Of a stretch of 64,000 nt of DNA, positions 55,157-63,679 are shown one piece after another. The notes beneath the pieces are model-generated. The model saw only the letters and a list, made by a program, of their open reading frames with translations. It was not told where the DNA came from and did not search any database. The stretch spans positions 62,001 to 126,000 of the forward strand of contig JAQZBP010000009.1 of assembly GCA_029237815.1 (NCBI GenBank), in the 5' to 3' direction. How positions within the stretch are numbered: the first letter of the stretch is position 1; every line of letters starts with the position of its first letter. The stretch comes from Moraxellaceae bacterium (GTDB taxonomy: Bacteria; Pseudomonadota; Gammaproteobacteria; Pseudomonadales; Moraxellaceae). Both the position numbers and the translations under genes were made by a program.

Positions 55157-55747
55157 ATGGCCAATATCTTCAAGCGCTATCTGAAGAGCATCACCACCGC
55201 GGCCAGCGATGCCCGCAACGCGGCGGAAGACAGGATGTCGGACGTCACGGATCGACTGAAGACGGGCAAGGCCGGCCGGCTCCTGAGCTCCATCGCCGAC
55301 CGCTTTCGCAGCGACGAGGAGCAGGGCTCCTCGCGCCGCGGCAAGGGCAGTCGCGCCGCCGCCTCGTCGGGCCGTGGCGGCAGCCGCACCGCAAGCAGCA
55401 AAAGCGGCGGCAGCCAGAGCGCGGGTCGCAGCTCGTCATCGCGCAACACGCGCAGTGAAGGCCGCAAGGCCGACAGCAGCCGCAGCGAAGGCGCGGCCAG
55501 CTCCAGCGGGGCTGGCACCTCCCGCGGCAACGCCAGCAAGGGCAGCACGAAAAGCAGCAGCAGCCGCAAGGAAGGCGCGGCGCGTGGCAGCACGAGCCGC
55601 CGTGAATCGGGCACTGCCAGCAACAGCACCAGCGCCTCCGGCAGCAGCGGATCACGCGGCACGGCAAGCAGCAAGGAGAGCGGCGCCGGGAGCCGGAGCA
55701 GCAGCCGCAAGGAAGGCTCCACACGCGGCAGCCGCGTGTCGCACTAG
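55157..55747 (+). CDS. Ser/Arg/Lys/Gly-rich disordered protein
   Basis: 196 residues with a strong ccaggaggcccata site. The N-terminal ~55 residues could be helical (IFKRYLKSITTAASDARNAA, RLKTGKAGRLLSSIADRFRS). The rest is low-complexity Ser/Arg/Lys/Gly/Glu (for example RSSSSRNTRSEGRKADSS, SSSRKEG twice), typical of disordered nucleic-acid-binding or DNA-protecting proteins. No signal peptide or homologous domain recognised. Ends at its own terminator. Neighbours to the right are also low-complexity or stress-type proteins. Confidence 0.7.
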   Translation: MANIFKRYLKSITTAASDARNAAEDRMSDVTDRLKTGKAGRLLSSIADRFRSDEEQGSSRRGKGSRAAASSGRGGSRTASSKSGGSQSAGRSSSSRNTRSEGRKADSSRSEGAASSSGAGTSRGNASKGSTKSSSSRKEGAARGSTSRRESGTASNSTSASGSSGSRGTASSKESGAGSRSSSRKEGSTRGSRVSH

Positions 55748-55753
55748 TGTTCC

Positions 55754-55805
55754 TGCCACAGCCGGCTGATCTCCAGCAGCCGGCTTCGTGGCACCACCTT
55801 TTTTG
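55754..55805 (+). terminator. Terminator of Ser/Arg-rich protein gene
   Basis: Outer arms tgccac/gtggca and inner arms agccggctg/cagccggct form a long hairpin, followed by a six-T tract 6 bases later. Confidence 0.7.
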
Positions 55806-56085
55806 TCCCGGGCATGCCTGCCGTTCAGACACCATCTCGGCGGAGATTGTCGCGCCGACGGAGATTGTCGGGCCGAACGGCAGTTGCAGTTGCAGCAAAT
55901 CAGGCCGTGAAATTTTCTCTTCCGCGTATCGCTTGCGCTTTCACACTCATTTCACAAGCTCACACTGCATTACACGAACCATTCAAATACATCAGTGCTT
56001 CCAGCACAGGCCGCGTGTCCAAGTGCTACAAAGAATGAGCTGCATACGACATGCAGAAGTTCAAACAGACTTTTGAGGTGTTGAA

Positions 56086-56457
56086 ATGACCACGGACAAT
56101 TCACGGCAACAGGGCCAGCAGGGCCAACAAGGTCAGCAGGGACAGCAGGGACAGCAAGGTCAGCAGAACCAGCAGGGCCAGGGTCAGCAGGGCCAGCAGG
56201 GCGGCCAGATGGGCGGCCAGCAGGACCAACAGGGCCTCGGCGGACAATCGGGCCAGCCCGGACAGCAAGGCCAGCAGGGTGCCGGTCAGCAGGGCCAGCA
56301 AAGCCAGTCGGGCATCGGCCAGCAGGGCCAACAGGGCCAGGGCAGCCAGCAAGGACAGCAGGGACAGCGGGACCAAGGCAGCCAGCAAGGTCAGCAGCAG
56401 CCCAGCGGGGGTTCACAGCAGAACCAGCAGGGTGGCAGCTCACGCCAGCAGCGCTAA
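56086..56457 (+). CDS. QQG-repeat low-complexity protein
   Basis: 123 residues after tgaggtgttgaa. Apart from MTTDNSR and a short tail, the chain is Gln/Gly, largely QQG and QGQ units with scattered Ser/Asn/Asp; no hydrophobic residue to speak of. It resembles prion-like or condensate-forming sequences, or spore/desiccation-type linkers, rather than any enzyme. The DNA is a diverged cagcagggc repeat, so length may vary. The cytoplasm is the default location. A terminator hairpin follows. Confidence 0.7.
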   Translation: MTTDNSRQQGQQGQQGQQGQQGQQGQQNQQGQGQQGQQGGQMGGQQDQQGLGGQSGQPGQQGQQGAGQQGQQSQSGIGQQGQQGQGSQQGQQGQRDQGSQQGQQQPSGGSQQNQQGGSSRQQR

Positions 56458-56469
56458 CGCTCGGCACCT

Positions 56470-56505
56470 GTCAGGGTGGCGCCACCAATCAGGCGCCATC
56501 CTGAC
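56470..56505 (+). terminator. Hairpin terminator after QQG-repeat gene
   Basis: 14-bp stem gtcagggtggcgcc/ggcgccatcctgac (one G-T pair) with loop accaatca, 12 bp after the stop. The T tract is weak. Confidence 0.6.
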
Positions 56506-56994
56506 TTCACCAAGGCCGTTGCGGCTGGTGGACACGGCAGCTTCGCGACCAACCTTTTTTCATTTGTGTGAATGGCCGATCTGCGCATTTCCATTTTTGT
56601 TGGCATCGATGACGAACGCATAGTCACTCTTCCCGGCGCACACTGGAGCCTGGGGGTACGTCGACGTTCTTTCTACGTCCCGGGGTAGCCCCCGTCGAGG
56701 TATCCACCCTGTCGCCAACGTGCGCCCGGCTCCCCAAAAAAAATCATGCGCACATAAGAGGTGCCGTACGCTGCATTTCCGCCCCGCGTCTCTCCCTCGC
56801 CGGCTCATCAGGGCTAATGCATCTGCTTCTCTTTCAGATCCATATTTTCGGCTGCCGCGGTTTCAATTCTTGAACACAGATTCACACGGGCGCTGATAAA
56901 TGCGGTGCCCACCCGCTCCGTCGCTGCTATTCCTTCTGTTGTTCCCACCGGCGCCCGCGGGTGTCCGGCATACCTTGATTACAGGAGGCCTGTC
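56506..56994. other. Intergenic region without recognised genes
   Basis: About 490 bp of DNA that is AT-richer than the neighbours. No open frame with ribosome site was accepted. It should contain the promoter of the CsbD-like gene at 56995. Confidence 0.4.
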
Positions 56995-57387
56995 ATGTAC
57001 CAGGATCCCCTTAACCAGAACCGCAGTGTGAAGCCGCAGGAGCAGAACCCGGACAACCAGGAGAGCCTGGCCGGTCCTTGGCAGAAGATCATCGATACCG
57101 CGCAGGATTACTGGAAGGATTTGACCGACGCCGACATCGCACATGCGCGCAGGGGCCGTCGCGAGCTCATCGAGACGCTGCAGCGGCGCTACGACCTGTC
57201 TGCGCACGAAGCCGACCAGCGTATCGAAGCCTTCCTGTCGCATCCGCATCGCAAGGGCTTCTTCGAACGGCTCACCGAGATGAACGGCAAGCTGAAAATC
57301 AACCAGTACGTCAGCAACCCCGCGCCGGGGCCGTCGGCACGTGACGACCAGCCGCCTGCCGTGCTGCCGGATGACGCGGAGAAGTAG
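56995..57387 (+). CDS. CsbD-like stress protein 1
   Basis: 130 residues with ribosome site acaggaggcctgtc. The core (GPWQKIIDTAQDYWKDLTDA, DIAHARRGRRELIETLQRRY, LSAHEADQRIEAFL) follows the CsbD pattern: Trp, W-x2-L-T-D-x-D, R-x2-L-x3-L/I-Q-x2-Y and a final helix. CsbD proteins are small cytoplasmic general-stress proteins of unproven mechanism. The Pro-rich tail (PGPSARDDQPPAVLPDDAEK) is not part of the family core. A second, more altered member is at 59767-60249. Confidence 0.65.
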   Translation: MYQDPLNQNRSVKPQEQNPDNQESLAGPWQKIIDTAQDYWKDLTDADIAHARRGRRELIETLQRRYDLSAHEADQRIEAFLSHPHRKGFFERLTEMNGKLKINQYVSNPAPGPSARDDQPPAVLPDDAEK

Positions 57388-57661
57388 CGCCCGTCTCGTC
57401 CGGACCTGCATCCGGAATGCCCATCACGTCGCCCGGCAGGCGTACACGCGGGAGACGCGTTAGGCCGCCTCGGGTTCAGCCCTGACGCCCTCATGTAAAA
57501 GCCTCAGGTGCCGGCAGTTTCCGGCGCGCCTCGTCGCGCTCATCCCTATGCCTAATCATCAGGAAACAAAGCGGCAACTATCATCGAGAGCGCAGGAAAG
57601 AGGGATGGCAGGACGCCATCCGAAAATACAACAGCACATCCAGGGACGGAGAACAGCAGTA

Positions 57662-58849
57662 ATGTCCACCGAGAACATATTGCACCTTGTCGGGGGCTCC
57701 TCGCAGGGCGCGGATGACCGCATGGAGCCCGCTTGCGAGCAGGCGGAATCTCCTGTCGCAGATGGCACACTGGCGACCGAGGCTACGCTGCAGGTAGTAC
57801 GGCCGCCGGTGACGCTGCAGCAGCGGCGCCTGCTGGCCGCCCGCGACCTCAATGCCCGCATCGGCAGCATGGAGCGCGAAATCGTGCGCCTTGAGAAGGC
57901 CTTCGCGCACTCCCAGGATCTGGTGAAGGACAGCATGGCGCAGCTCCAGCAGCGTGCCCTCGCCGTGATGGCGGATGTCATGCGCGTCAGCACAAAGATG
58001 GAGCAATACCACCGCGAGCAACACGAGGACACCCGCCTCGCCGAGCAGCGCCTGTGCGCCGCCATCGCCGACCTCGGGCGCCAGATCGACCAGTCGGCAA
58101 TGCAGCTGCAGACGCAGCAGGAATGCCTGCGCCTGCTGCAGGAGCGGCACGACTCGCTGGACCGCCTGCATGTGCATCTCGAGAAAGTGACCAGCCGCAT
58201 GGGGCAAAGCCTGGCCATCCTCACCAACCAGATGCGCCAGCAATACCAGGTCACCCGCACGCATATCGAGGGCCTGCACGCCCTGCATCGCGAGCAGATG
58301 CAGGCCCACCTTGCCCTCACGTCGGACCACGACCTGCTGGCGATCCGTTCGGCGCAGATGGAGGCGCGTCTTGCCGGCCTGCACGAAGTCGTGAATGACA
58401 GCATCGGTCACACGCGGCGCCGCTTCCAGGCCGTGGCCGGCGTCATGGGCGCGCTTGCCATCCTCACGCTCGGCCTGATTGCCTGGTTTCAGCTGAACCC
58501 TACCGCAGTTCCTGAAACGGTGAAGAAGGAGCTGGCCGGGCTTGCGCTGGGCCTGGGCCAGGAAGCCGAGCGTGGCACTGCGCAGGACGCAGCGCTGGAA
58601 GCCCAGTCGAGCGAGCTGCAGGAACTCTACGAACAGTTGCAGGGACAGCAGATCGAGATCACCCGGCTGCGCACACAGACCCGACAGATCGCGCTCAACC
58701 AGCGCGACATGCGCCTGGAGCTGTCGACGCTGCAGACCGAGCTTCAAACGGAGGTGGATAGTGAGGGCGACGCGGCCGACGCGGCGGAGCAAGTGCGGGC
58801 GGACATCCCGCTGCCGCCAGCGATTCCCGGCAGCCGACCGGTCTTCTAA
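57662..58849 (+). CDS. Coiled-coil membrane protein
   Basis: 395 residues from ATG 57662, with ggagaacagcagta upstream. Residues ~50-255 are long helical coiled coil (RIGSMEREIVRLEKAFAHSQ, LHVHLEKVTSRMGQSLAILT). A single transmembrane helix follows at ~262-280 (AVAGVMGALAILTLGLIAWF), then a shorter coiled coil (LQELYEQLQGQQIEITRLRT, LELSTLQTELQTEVDSEG) and a Pro-rich end. It resembles membrane-anchored tethers or chemotaxis-type helices without a known output domain. No family assigned. Two terminators follow. Confidence 0.7.
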   Translation: MSTENILHLVGGSSQGADDRMEPACEQAESPVADGTLATEATLQVVRPPVTLQQRRLLAARDLNARIGSMEREIVRLEKAFAHSQDLVKDSMAQLQQRALAVMADVMRVSTKMEQYHREQHEDTRLAEQRLCAAIADLGRQIDQSAMQLQTQQECLRLLQERHDSLDRLHVHLEKVTSRMGQSLAILTNQMRQQYQVTRTHIEGLHALHREQMQAHLALTSDHDLLAIRSAQMEARLAGLHEVVNDSIGHTRRRFQAVAGVMGALAILTLGLIAWFQLNPTAVPETVKKELAGLALGLGQEAERGTAQDAALEAQSSELQELYEQLQGQQIEITRLRTQTRQIALNQRDMRLELSTLQTELQTEVDSEGDAADAAEQVRADIPLPPAIPGSRPVF

Positions 58850-58851
58850 CG

Positions 58852-58880
58852 AAAAAGCCGTCCGTTGAGGCGGCTTTTTT
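58852..58880 (+). terminator. Terminator of coiled-coil gene
   Basis: Stem aaaaagccg/cggcttttt with a 10-base loop, T tract after, 3 bp from the stop. Confidence 0.85.
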
Positions 58881-58888
58881 CACGCAAG

Positions 58889-58916
58889 AAAAAAGCCCGG
58901 CATGCCGGGCTTTTTT
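58889..58916 (-). terminator. Palindromic terminator of second csp gene
   Basis: 28-bp perfect palindrome aaaaaagcccggca and complement, 9 bp after the csp stop on the minus strand; symmetric, so also active on plus. Confidence 0.9.
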
Positions 58917-58925
58917 ATCAGGCGA

Positions 58926-59129
58926 TTACAGGGGCTTGATGTTGGACGCCTGTTTGCCCTTCTGGCCCATGGTCACATCGAAGCTGACCTTCTGGCCTTC
59001 GGCCAGGGAGCGAAACCCATCGGCCTTGATTTCGGAGAAGTGGGCGAAAAGATCTTCACCACCATCGTCCTGCTTGATGAAGCCATAACCCTTGGTGTCG
59101 TTGAACCACTTGACGGTACCAGTTGCCAT
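58926..59129 (-). CDS. CspA-family cold-shock protein
   Basis: 67 residues, [20 protein letters not shown] with RNP1 KGYGFI and RNP2-like DLFAHF, single OB fold. Close paralogue of 42638-42841, differing at about eight positions. RNA chaperone in the cytoplasm. It has a ~145-base leader with motifs in common with the other csp leader. It sits within the low-complexity/CsbD-like gene group, which supports a stress role for that group. Confidence 0.95.
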   Translation of the reverse strand: MATGTVKWFNDTKGYGFIKQDDGGEDLFAHFSEIKADGFRSLAEGQKVSFDVTMGQKGKQASNIKPL

Positions 59130-59275
59130 TTGCGTATTACCTTGAAACAAGTTGATGGATGAGCGCATGCGCTCGGCAGTGCATGAAACCTGTACAGGGA
59201 CACGAGCTGGAGCTCTGGCAAGAGCTAGAACTGGCAGGCATTGGTTCAGCCTGTGGGACATGCAGGAAAGGATGA
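59130..59275 (-). promoter_or_regulatory. Long 5' leader of second csp gene
   Basis: Read on the minus strand it carries cacaggctgaa, tagctcttgccag and gtttcaaggta before the ATG, in the same order as upstream of the 42638 gene. Probably a structured, cold-regulated leader; promoter not mapped. Confidence 0.5.
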
Positions 59276-59766
59276 TTGTCTCCCCTCAAAATCAAGTCAA
59301 GCAAAAATCGGCCGGCCCAGGTTGCGGCCTCGTTGCCCTTGTGAACGCCTGAAACATTCCGTCATTCCAGCCAATAAAGGGGCGCTTTCCGGCCGTCGCC
59401 CGAGTGGCCCCGCACGGCCGACTTACCCACGAACCGGTGCCGGCTTCATCCCGTCCATAGCACTCAGGCTTCCATCTCATCACCCCGAGCTCGTTGCGAG
59501 CAGAAGGTTTGAGTCCATCTTTCCAGCACAGCATCATCCGGTGCGACTGCGACAGAGAACAGGTCATCTTTATCTTTCAAAAGAACACACAAGCACACAG
59601 GAGCGAGCAGAAAAATTTCCCGCGGCAAACCCAGTGAATGGCCGCGGAGTGATACAAATTCTGAATCCATCCGCGGCATGCATTCCTGCCTGCTCTTGCG
59701 GGCAATGCACGGGTCGCGGCCATCGCCGGCAGCCTGCCGACGACACGTCACAGCGAGGTGATCATC
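59276..59766. other. Intergenic region upstream of CsbD-like gene 2
   Basis: About 490 bp, between divergent genes, without an accepted gene. It should hold the promoters of the second csp gene and the CsbD-like gene at 59767; nothing more specific was recognised. Confidence 0.4.
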
Positions 59767-60249
59767 ATGGCCACGGGGATTGGACAACAGCTGAAGGGAA
59801 TGGTGCGCAAGGCAAGAAACTACTGGGCCGAGCTCACCGACGAGGAATCCACGCGCACACAGCACCGCCAGGAAGAGCAGGAGGATGCCGTGCACCAGCG
59901 CTACGGCGGCGTACGCACCCAGGGCGAGAGGGCCATCGACAAGGGCCTCCATTCCTCCCAGGAAAATCCGCCGGATCGCGGCCCCTCCGACACCATCCTG
60001 GCGAGCGAAGCGGCCCGCGCCGGACGTGGCATGAGTAGCGGCCCGCGCGGCAGCGAGCCCACAGGCAGCCAGCAGATGCAGGGTTCGCAAACACAACGGC
60101 AGTACACCCAGCAGGGTGGCAGCGGCATCCAGAAGACGATCGGCGAACAGGTGGGCGGGCAGACCGGCGCCCAAGGCACGGGCAGCGACCCGGACACTGT
60201 CAGGAGCAGCCAGAGCCGTCCGCCGGCCGGTGGCCAGCAAAGCCACTGA
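59767..60249 (+). CDS. CsbD-like stress protein 2 with disordered tail
   Basis: 160 residues from ATG 59767 with gcgaggtgatcatc upstream. The N-terminal segment (GIGQQLKGMVRKARNYWAEL, TDEESTRTQHRQEEQEDAVH, QRYGG) follows the CsbD pattern loosely, as in 56995-57387. The remaining ~110 residues are Gly/Gln/Ser-rich and disordered (MQGSQTQRQYTQQGGSG, GEQVGGQTGAQGTGSDPD), echoing the QQG-repeat protein. Likely cytoplasmic stress protein; mechanism unknown. Confidence 0.6.
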   Translation: MATGIGQQLKGMVRKARNYWAELTDEESTRTQHRQEEQEDAVHQRYGGVRTQGERAIDKGLHSSQENPPDRGPSDTILASEAARAGRGMSSGPRGSEPTGSQQMQGSQTQRQYTQQGGSGIQKTIGEQVGGQTGAQGTGSDPDTVRSSQSRPPAGGQQSH

Positions 60250-60420
60250 CGCTGCAATACAGAGGAATGTAGCAGGCACCCGATGTTCACAGGGTGAATG
60301 AGGTGTCACTGCTGCAAGCGGCCTGGAACGGGGCCGTGATGTCGGCTTGTGGACTCCCTCCGGAAGAAGCCGGCATCGAACAGAAACGGAAGGCACAGGC
60401 CTGACGTTGATGACGCCACA

Positions 60421-60450
60421 GGAATGCCCCGGAAACGGGGCATTCCTTTA
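60421..60450 (+). terminator. Terminator after CsbD-like gene 2
   Basis: Perfect 10-bp stem ggaatgcccc/ggggcattcc with loop ggaaac, then ttta. 170 bp after the stop. The rest of 60250-60617 shows no gene. Confidence 0.7.
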
Positions 60451-60617
60451 TCCGGGCTGCCTGGCAGCGGCCCTGCCCCTCCCCTGTCGTTTCGCTCCCG
60501 GCTTGAAATCCCGCACTCGCCTGTATCCCCCGCCAAAGACAAACTGATTGTCCTCCGCTTTGCCTTTCCCGGCTTTTCGCGGATGCTTCCGCGACCGGAA
60601 CGCCACCGAAAACATCC

Positions 60618-61838
60618 ATGACCCCTGCCCTGCATGCCTTGCTGCACTATTTCAGGAGCCTGCCGCGCAGCACGCGGGCAGAGTTGATACGGCCGATTCA
60701 GCTGGGCCTGCTGGGCTATCTGGCCTGGCTGCTCGGCAGCATCGTTCTCGTGTTCGGGGCCTGGCAGACGCCGGATAGCCATCCACTGCTGCTGCTCCTG
60801 CTCTGCCTGGCCAGCGGACTCATCTGCCTCGCGCTCGGCCTTTACCTGCTGTTCGGCTTTCTGGTGCCGCCCGCGCGCTGGCGGCGCAACAACCGCGACC
60901 CCTGGCTCTGGCTCGGCCTCGTGACCGGCTCGGCAAGCGCCTTCGCGATCGGCGTCGTGCATGAGCTCTCTCTGCTGGAGCGCTTCTTCCAGACTTTTTT
61001 CCTGCTGAACTATATGCCGCTGCTGGCGCGCTTCCGCCTGCCGGTCGCGCTTGGTGTGCTGCTGGCCGAGACCGCCGTCATGGCGTTGGCCACGGGCGGC
61101 CTCTTCGGCCTGTCACTCGCCGGTTACTTCGCCCTGCAGGGCCTCGTGCTGATCTGGCTTAGCAATGCGGTGCTGCGCGAGCGGCACTTCCGTGAAGAGT
61201 CCGAGCTGCAGACGGCACGCCTGGCCGGCACCCGCCACCTGCTGCAACAGGCGGTGGCGGAGACCGAGCGCGCCCGGCTCGCCCGCGACCTGCACGACGA
61301 CATGGGCCATCACCTCGTGGCGCTCAACCTGCGCCTGCAACTGCTGGAGCGCAGCCCCTTGCCCGAAGAGGGCCGCGATCATCTGGCCCAGGCCCGCGCG
61401 CTGGCCGGCCTGCTCTTCACCGACCTGCGCAACACGGTACGCGACCTCCGCCAGCCCGCGCTGGACCTGGAGGCGGCCATTCGCGCGCTGGCCGCCCACC
61501 TGCCCGGCCTCGGCGTCGAGATGCACATGGAGCTAGAACAGGGCGAACTCACCATGGCCGAGGCCGAGTGCCTGCTGCGCTGCATCCAGGAGGGCATGAC
61601 GAATGCCCTGAAGCACGGCCAGGCGAGTCGTGTCCGCATCCGGCTCGAGCAACAGGCGGATGGCCTGCTGCTGCAGGTGCGCGACAACGGGCGCGTCGCC
61701 CCGTCCGGCGCTGCGGGCGGCCACGGCCTGCAGGGACTGCGCGAACGCCTCGACGCGGTCGCCGGCCGCCTCTGGACGGAGCAGGACCGACAGGGCTTCA
61801 TCCTCTACGCCCACCTGCCCCGGGAGACCGACTCATGA
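60618..61838 (+). CDS. DesK/NarL-type sensor histidine kinase
   Basis: 406 residues. Six hydrophobic helices in the first ~185 residues form a membrane sensor without a large periplasmic loop. His226 lies in ERARLARDLHDDMGHH, the HisKA_3 dimerisation box of the NarL/DesK class. The HATPase follows: EGMTNALKHGQASRVRIRL (N box) and VRDNGRVAPSGAAGGHGLQG with RERLDAVAGRL (G boxes). The signal is unknown; membrane-embedded DesK-like sensors often respond to membrane state. Its stop overlaps the regulator's start (ATGA), so the pair is translationally coupled. Confidence 0.93.
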   Translation: MTPALHALLHYFRSLPRSTRAELIRPIQLGLLGYLAWLLGSIVLVFGAWQTPDSHPLLLLLLCLASGLICLALGLYLLFGFLVPPARWRRNNRDPWLWLGLVTGSASAFAIGVVHELSLLERFFQTFFLLNYMPLLARFRLPVALGVLLAETAVMALATGGLFGLSLAGYFALQGLVLIWLSNAVLRERHFREESELQTARLAGTRHLLQQAVAETERARLARDLHDDMGHHLVALNLRLQLLERSPLPEEGRDHLAQARALAGLLFTDLRNTVRDLRQPALDLEAAIRALAAHLPGLGVEMHMELEQGELTMAEAECLLRCIQEGMTNALKHGQASRVRIRLEQQADGLLLQVRDNGRVAPSGAAGGHGLQGLRERLDAVAGRLWTEQDRQGFILYAHLPRETDS

Positions 61839-62425
61839 TCCGCCTGCTCATCGCCGAGGATCAGGCCCTGGTCCGCGAGGGCCTCTGCGCCCTGCTCGCC
61901 CTCTACGACGATCTTGCCGTGGTGGCGCAGGCCGCTGACGGCAGTGCCGCCGTGCGCGCCCTCGCCGAGGGCCTCGAGGTCGACGTGCTGCTGCTCGATG
62001 TGCGCATGCCGCAGGGCGGCGCCCTGCACGCGCTGGGCGAATTGCGCACCCGCGGCCTCGAGACGCCCACCTTGCTGCTCACCACCTTCGACGATCCCGC
62101 GGCGCTGCAGGCCGGCATCGCCCTCGGTGCCCGGGGCTGCCTGCTGAAGGATGTGCCGGTCGAGCAACTGGTCGAAGCCATCCGCCTGGTCGCCGCGGGC
62201 GGCAGCATCCCCTACCGTCCACTGGCGCAGCTGCCCCTGTCCCTGACCGAGCGTGAGCAGAGCGTGCTGCGCGAATTGCGCGAGGGAAAGCAGAACAAGG
62301 AGATCGCCGCCAGCCTCGGCCTCTCGCCGGGCACGGTGCGCAACTACATCTCCACGCTGTTCGAGAAGCTCGGCGTGCGCGATCGCGCCCAGGCCATCCG
62401 CCGCCTGCAGGAACTGGGACTCTGA
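61835..62425 (+). CDS. NarL/LuxR-family response regulator
   Basis: 196 residues. Receiver domain with acidic pocket (IAEDQ), phospho-acceptor Asp55 (VLLLDVRMPQGG), TTFDD and Lys in CLLKDVPV. C-terminal LuxR helix-turn-helix: LTEREQSVLRELREGKQNKE, IAASLGLSPGTVRNYISTLF, EKLGVRDRAQAIRRLQ. Partner of the kinase just upstream (4-bp overlap). The regulon is unknown; the START-domain gene downstream lies 217 bp away and could be a target, without evidence in the sequence. Confidence 0.95.
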   Translation: MIRLLIAEDQALVREGLCALLALYDDLAVVAQAADGSAAVRALAEGLEVDVLLLDVRMPQGGALHALGELRTRGLETPTLLLTTFDDPAALQAGIALGARGCLLKDVPVEQLVEAIRLVAAGGSIPYRPLAQLPLSLTEREQSVLRELREGKQNKEIAASLGLSPGTVRNYISTLFEKLGVRDRAQAIRRLQELGL

Positions 62426-62642
62426 AGCCGCCGCATCCCGACAAGCTTTGCGCTGCGCCGGCCGCCGCAGCGCCACAGGGTCGACTGCCGCATGGCACGC
62501 TACGCCGATTTCGTGATGACATTTGTCACTTCAACGCGGCAGCACACCCCCCTAGCATCGCAGCCTTGACGCAGCCCGGCAGGGACGGCAGTGATGACCA
62601 GACGCAGCGCGCGCGCCGCGGCAACAGGACGAGATACCGGAC

Positions 62643-63308
62643 ATGAGTGGCATGAGACAGGTGTGGGCATGGCTCTGGCTGGGCCTTGCGGGAATCAGCC
62701 AGGCCTGCGACACCGAGTCAGTGCCGCCCGTGATCGACCGCAACAACGTGCAAGTCTGGACCTGTACGGCGCCGGGCACGCCACTGCTGGGCTTCGAGGC
62801 CCGCACCACCGTGCAGAGCACGCTGTCGGGCCTGGTCGGCCTGCTGATGGACACGACATCGGCGCGCGAGTGGGTGTTCCGCATGAACCGCATCGACCTG
62901 CTGCGGCAGGACGAGAAGGCCGGCACCTTCCTGTTGCGGGCGGAATCCGACTTCTGGCCGCTCAAGGACCGCGACGTCTATCTGGAAGGCCGCGTCACCC
63001 AGCATCCGGCGACGCTGGCCGTCGCCATCGACAGCCGCAGCACACCGGCGGGCCGGCATGCGGAGCGCCCGGACTTCGTGCGCATGCCCTTCATGCTGGG
63101 CCACTGGGAGTTCCAGCCGCTGGGGCAGGGCAGGGTGCAGGTCACCATGACCGGCCAGGCCGATCCCGGCGGCCGCATTCCCGACCTGCTGGTGAACCTC
63201 GTGATCCAGGAAACGCCTTATCGCACGCTGCTCGGCCTGCGTCGCCAGATCACTGCGCCGCGCTATCAGCAGATGCACATCAGCGGCATCCGCGAGCCGG
63301 CACGCTGA
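62643..63308 (+). CDS. START-domain lipid-binding protein, exported
   Basis: 221 residues with a signal peptide (WAWLWLGLAGISQACD). Bacterial START-domain features: EARTTVQSTLSGLVGLLMDT, AREWVFRMNRIDLLR, DFWPLKDRDVYLEGRV, and the C-terminal helix GGRIPDLLVNLVIQETPYRT. START folds enclose a hydrophobic ligand such as a lipid; exported bacterial members have no proven ligand. No ribosome site of note at ATG 62643. It follows a membrane-sensing two-component pair. Confidence 0.85.
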   Translation: MSGMRQVWAWLWLGLAGISQACDTESVPPVIDRNNVQVWTCTAPGTPLLGFEARTTVQSTLSGLVGLLMDTTSAREWVFRMNRIDLLRQDEKAGTFLLRAESDFWPLKDRDVYLEGRVTQHPATLAVAIDSRSTPAGRHAERPDFVRMPFMLGHWEFQPLGQGRVQVTMTGQADPGGRIPDLLVNLVIQETPYRTLLGLRRQITAPRYQQMHISGIREPAR

Positions 63309-63366
63309 CCCGGCGACACGCCGCCGGCATCCGCTTCACACTCCCCTGCCCCATCCGGAAGGCCGC

Positions 63367-63600
63367 ATGGTCATCCGCCTGATCGCCGGCACCACGTTGG
63401 GGGCGGCCAGCCTCATCGCGTGGGCGCTGGATAAAACCTGGCCCGACGACACCGCACCCGCTCCCCCCGCCGTGACACAGATCGCCACGGCCACCCCGGA
63501 GCCGGGGGTCCAAGCCCCGTCCATCCTCCCGCCCGCTACCGTCAGTCCGCCTGGCGATGGCCGCGCCATCCCGCCCGCCGGTAACGTGATCGTCCCTTGA
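63367..63600 (+). CDS. Small Pro-rich membrane-anchored protein
   Basis: 77 residues. One N-terminal hydrophobic segment (IRLIAGTTLGAASLIAWAL) followed by a Pro/Ala/Thr-rich periplasm-type tail (PDDTAPAPPAVTQIATATPE). No family recognised; the ggaaggccgc site before ATG is moderate. Possibly a real small gene, but low complexity makes this uncertain. Confidence 0.4.
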   Translation: MVIRLIAGTTLGAASLIAWALDKTWPDDTAPAPPAVTQIATATPEPGVQAPSILPPATVSPPGDGRAIPPAGNVIVP

Positions 63601-63679
63601 GCTGCATCAAGGGCGGGTATCTCGGCTTTGTGCTGTGATCAGGCTGCACAAGACTCAAATAACAAGAATGGAGCGTGCA

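Noticed and set aside
56101..56388. A Leu/Ala-rich minus-strand frame over the QQG-repeat gene, like a membrane protein.
   Set aside because: It results from reading the cagcagggc repeat backwards; there is no ribosome site, and the plus frame has one plus a terminator.
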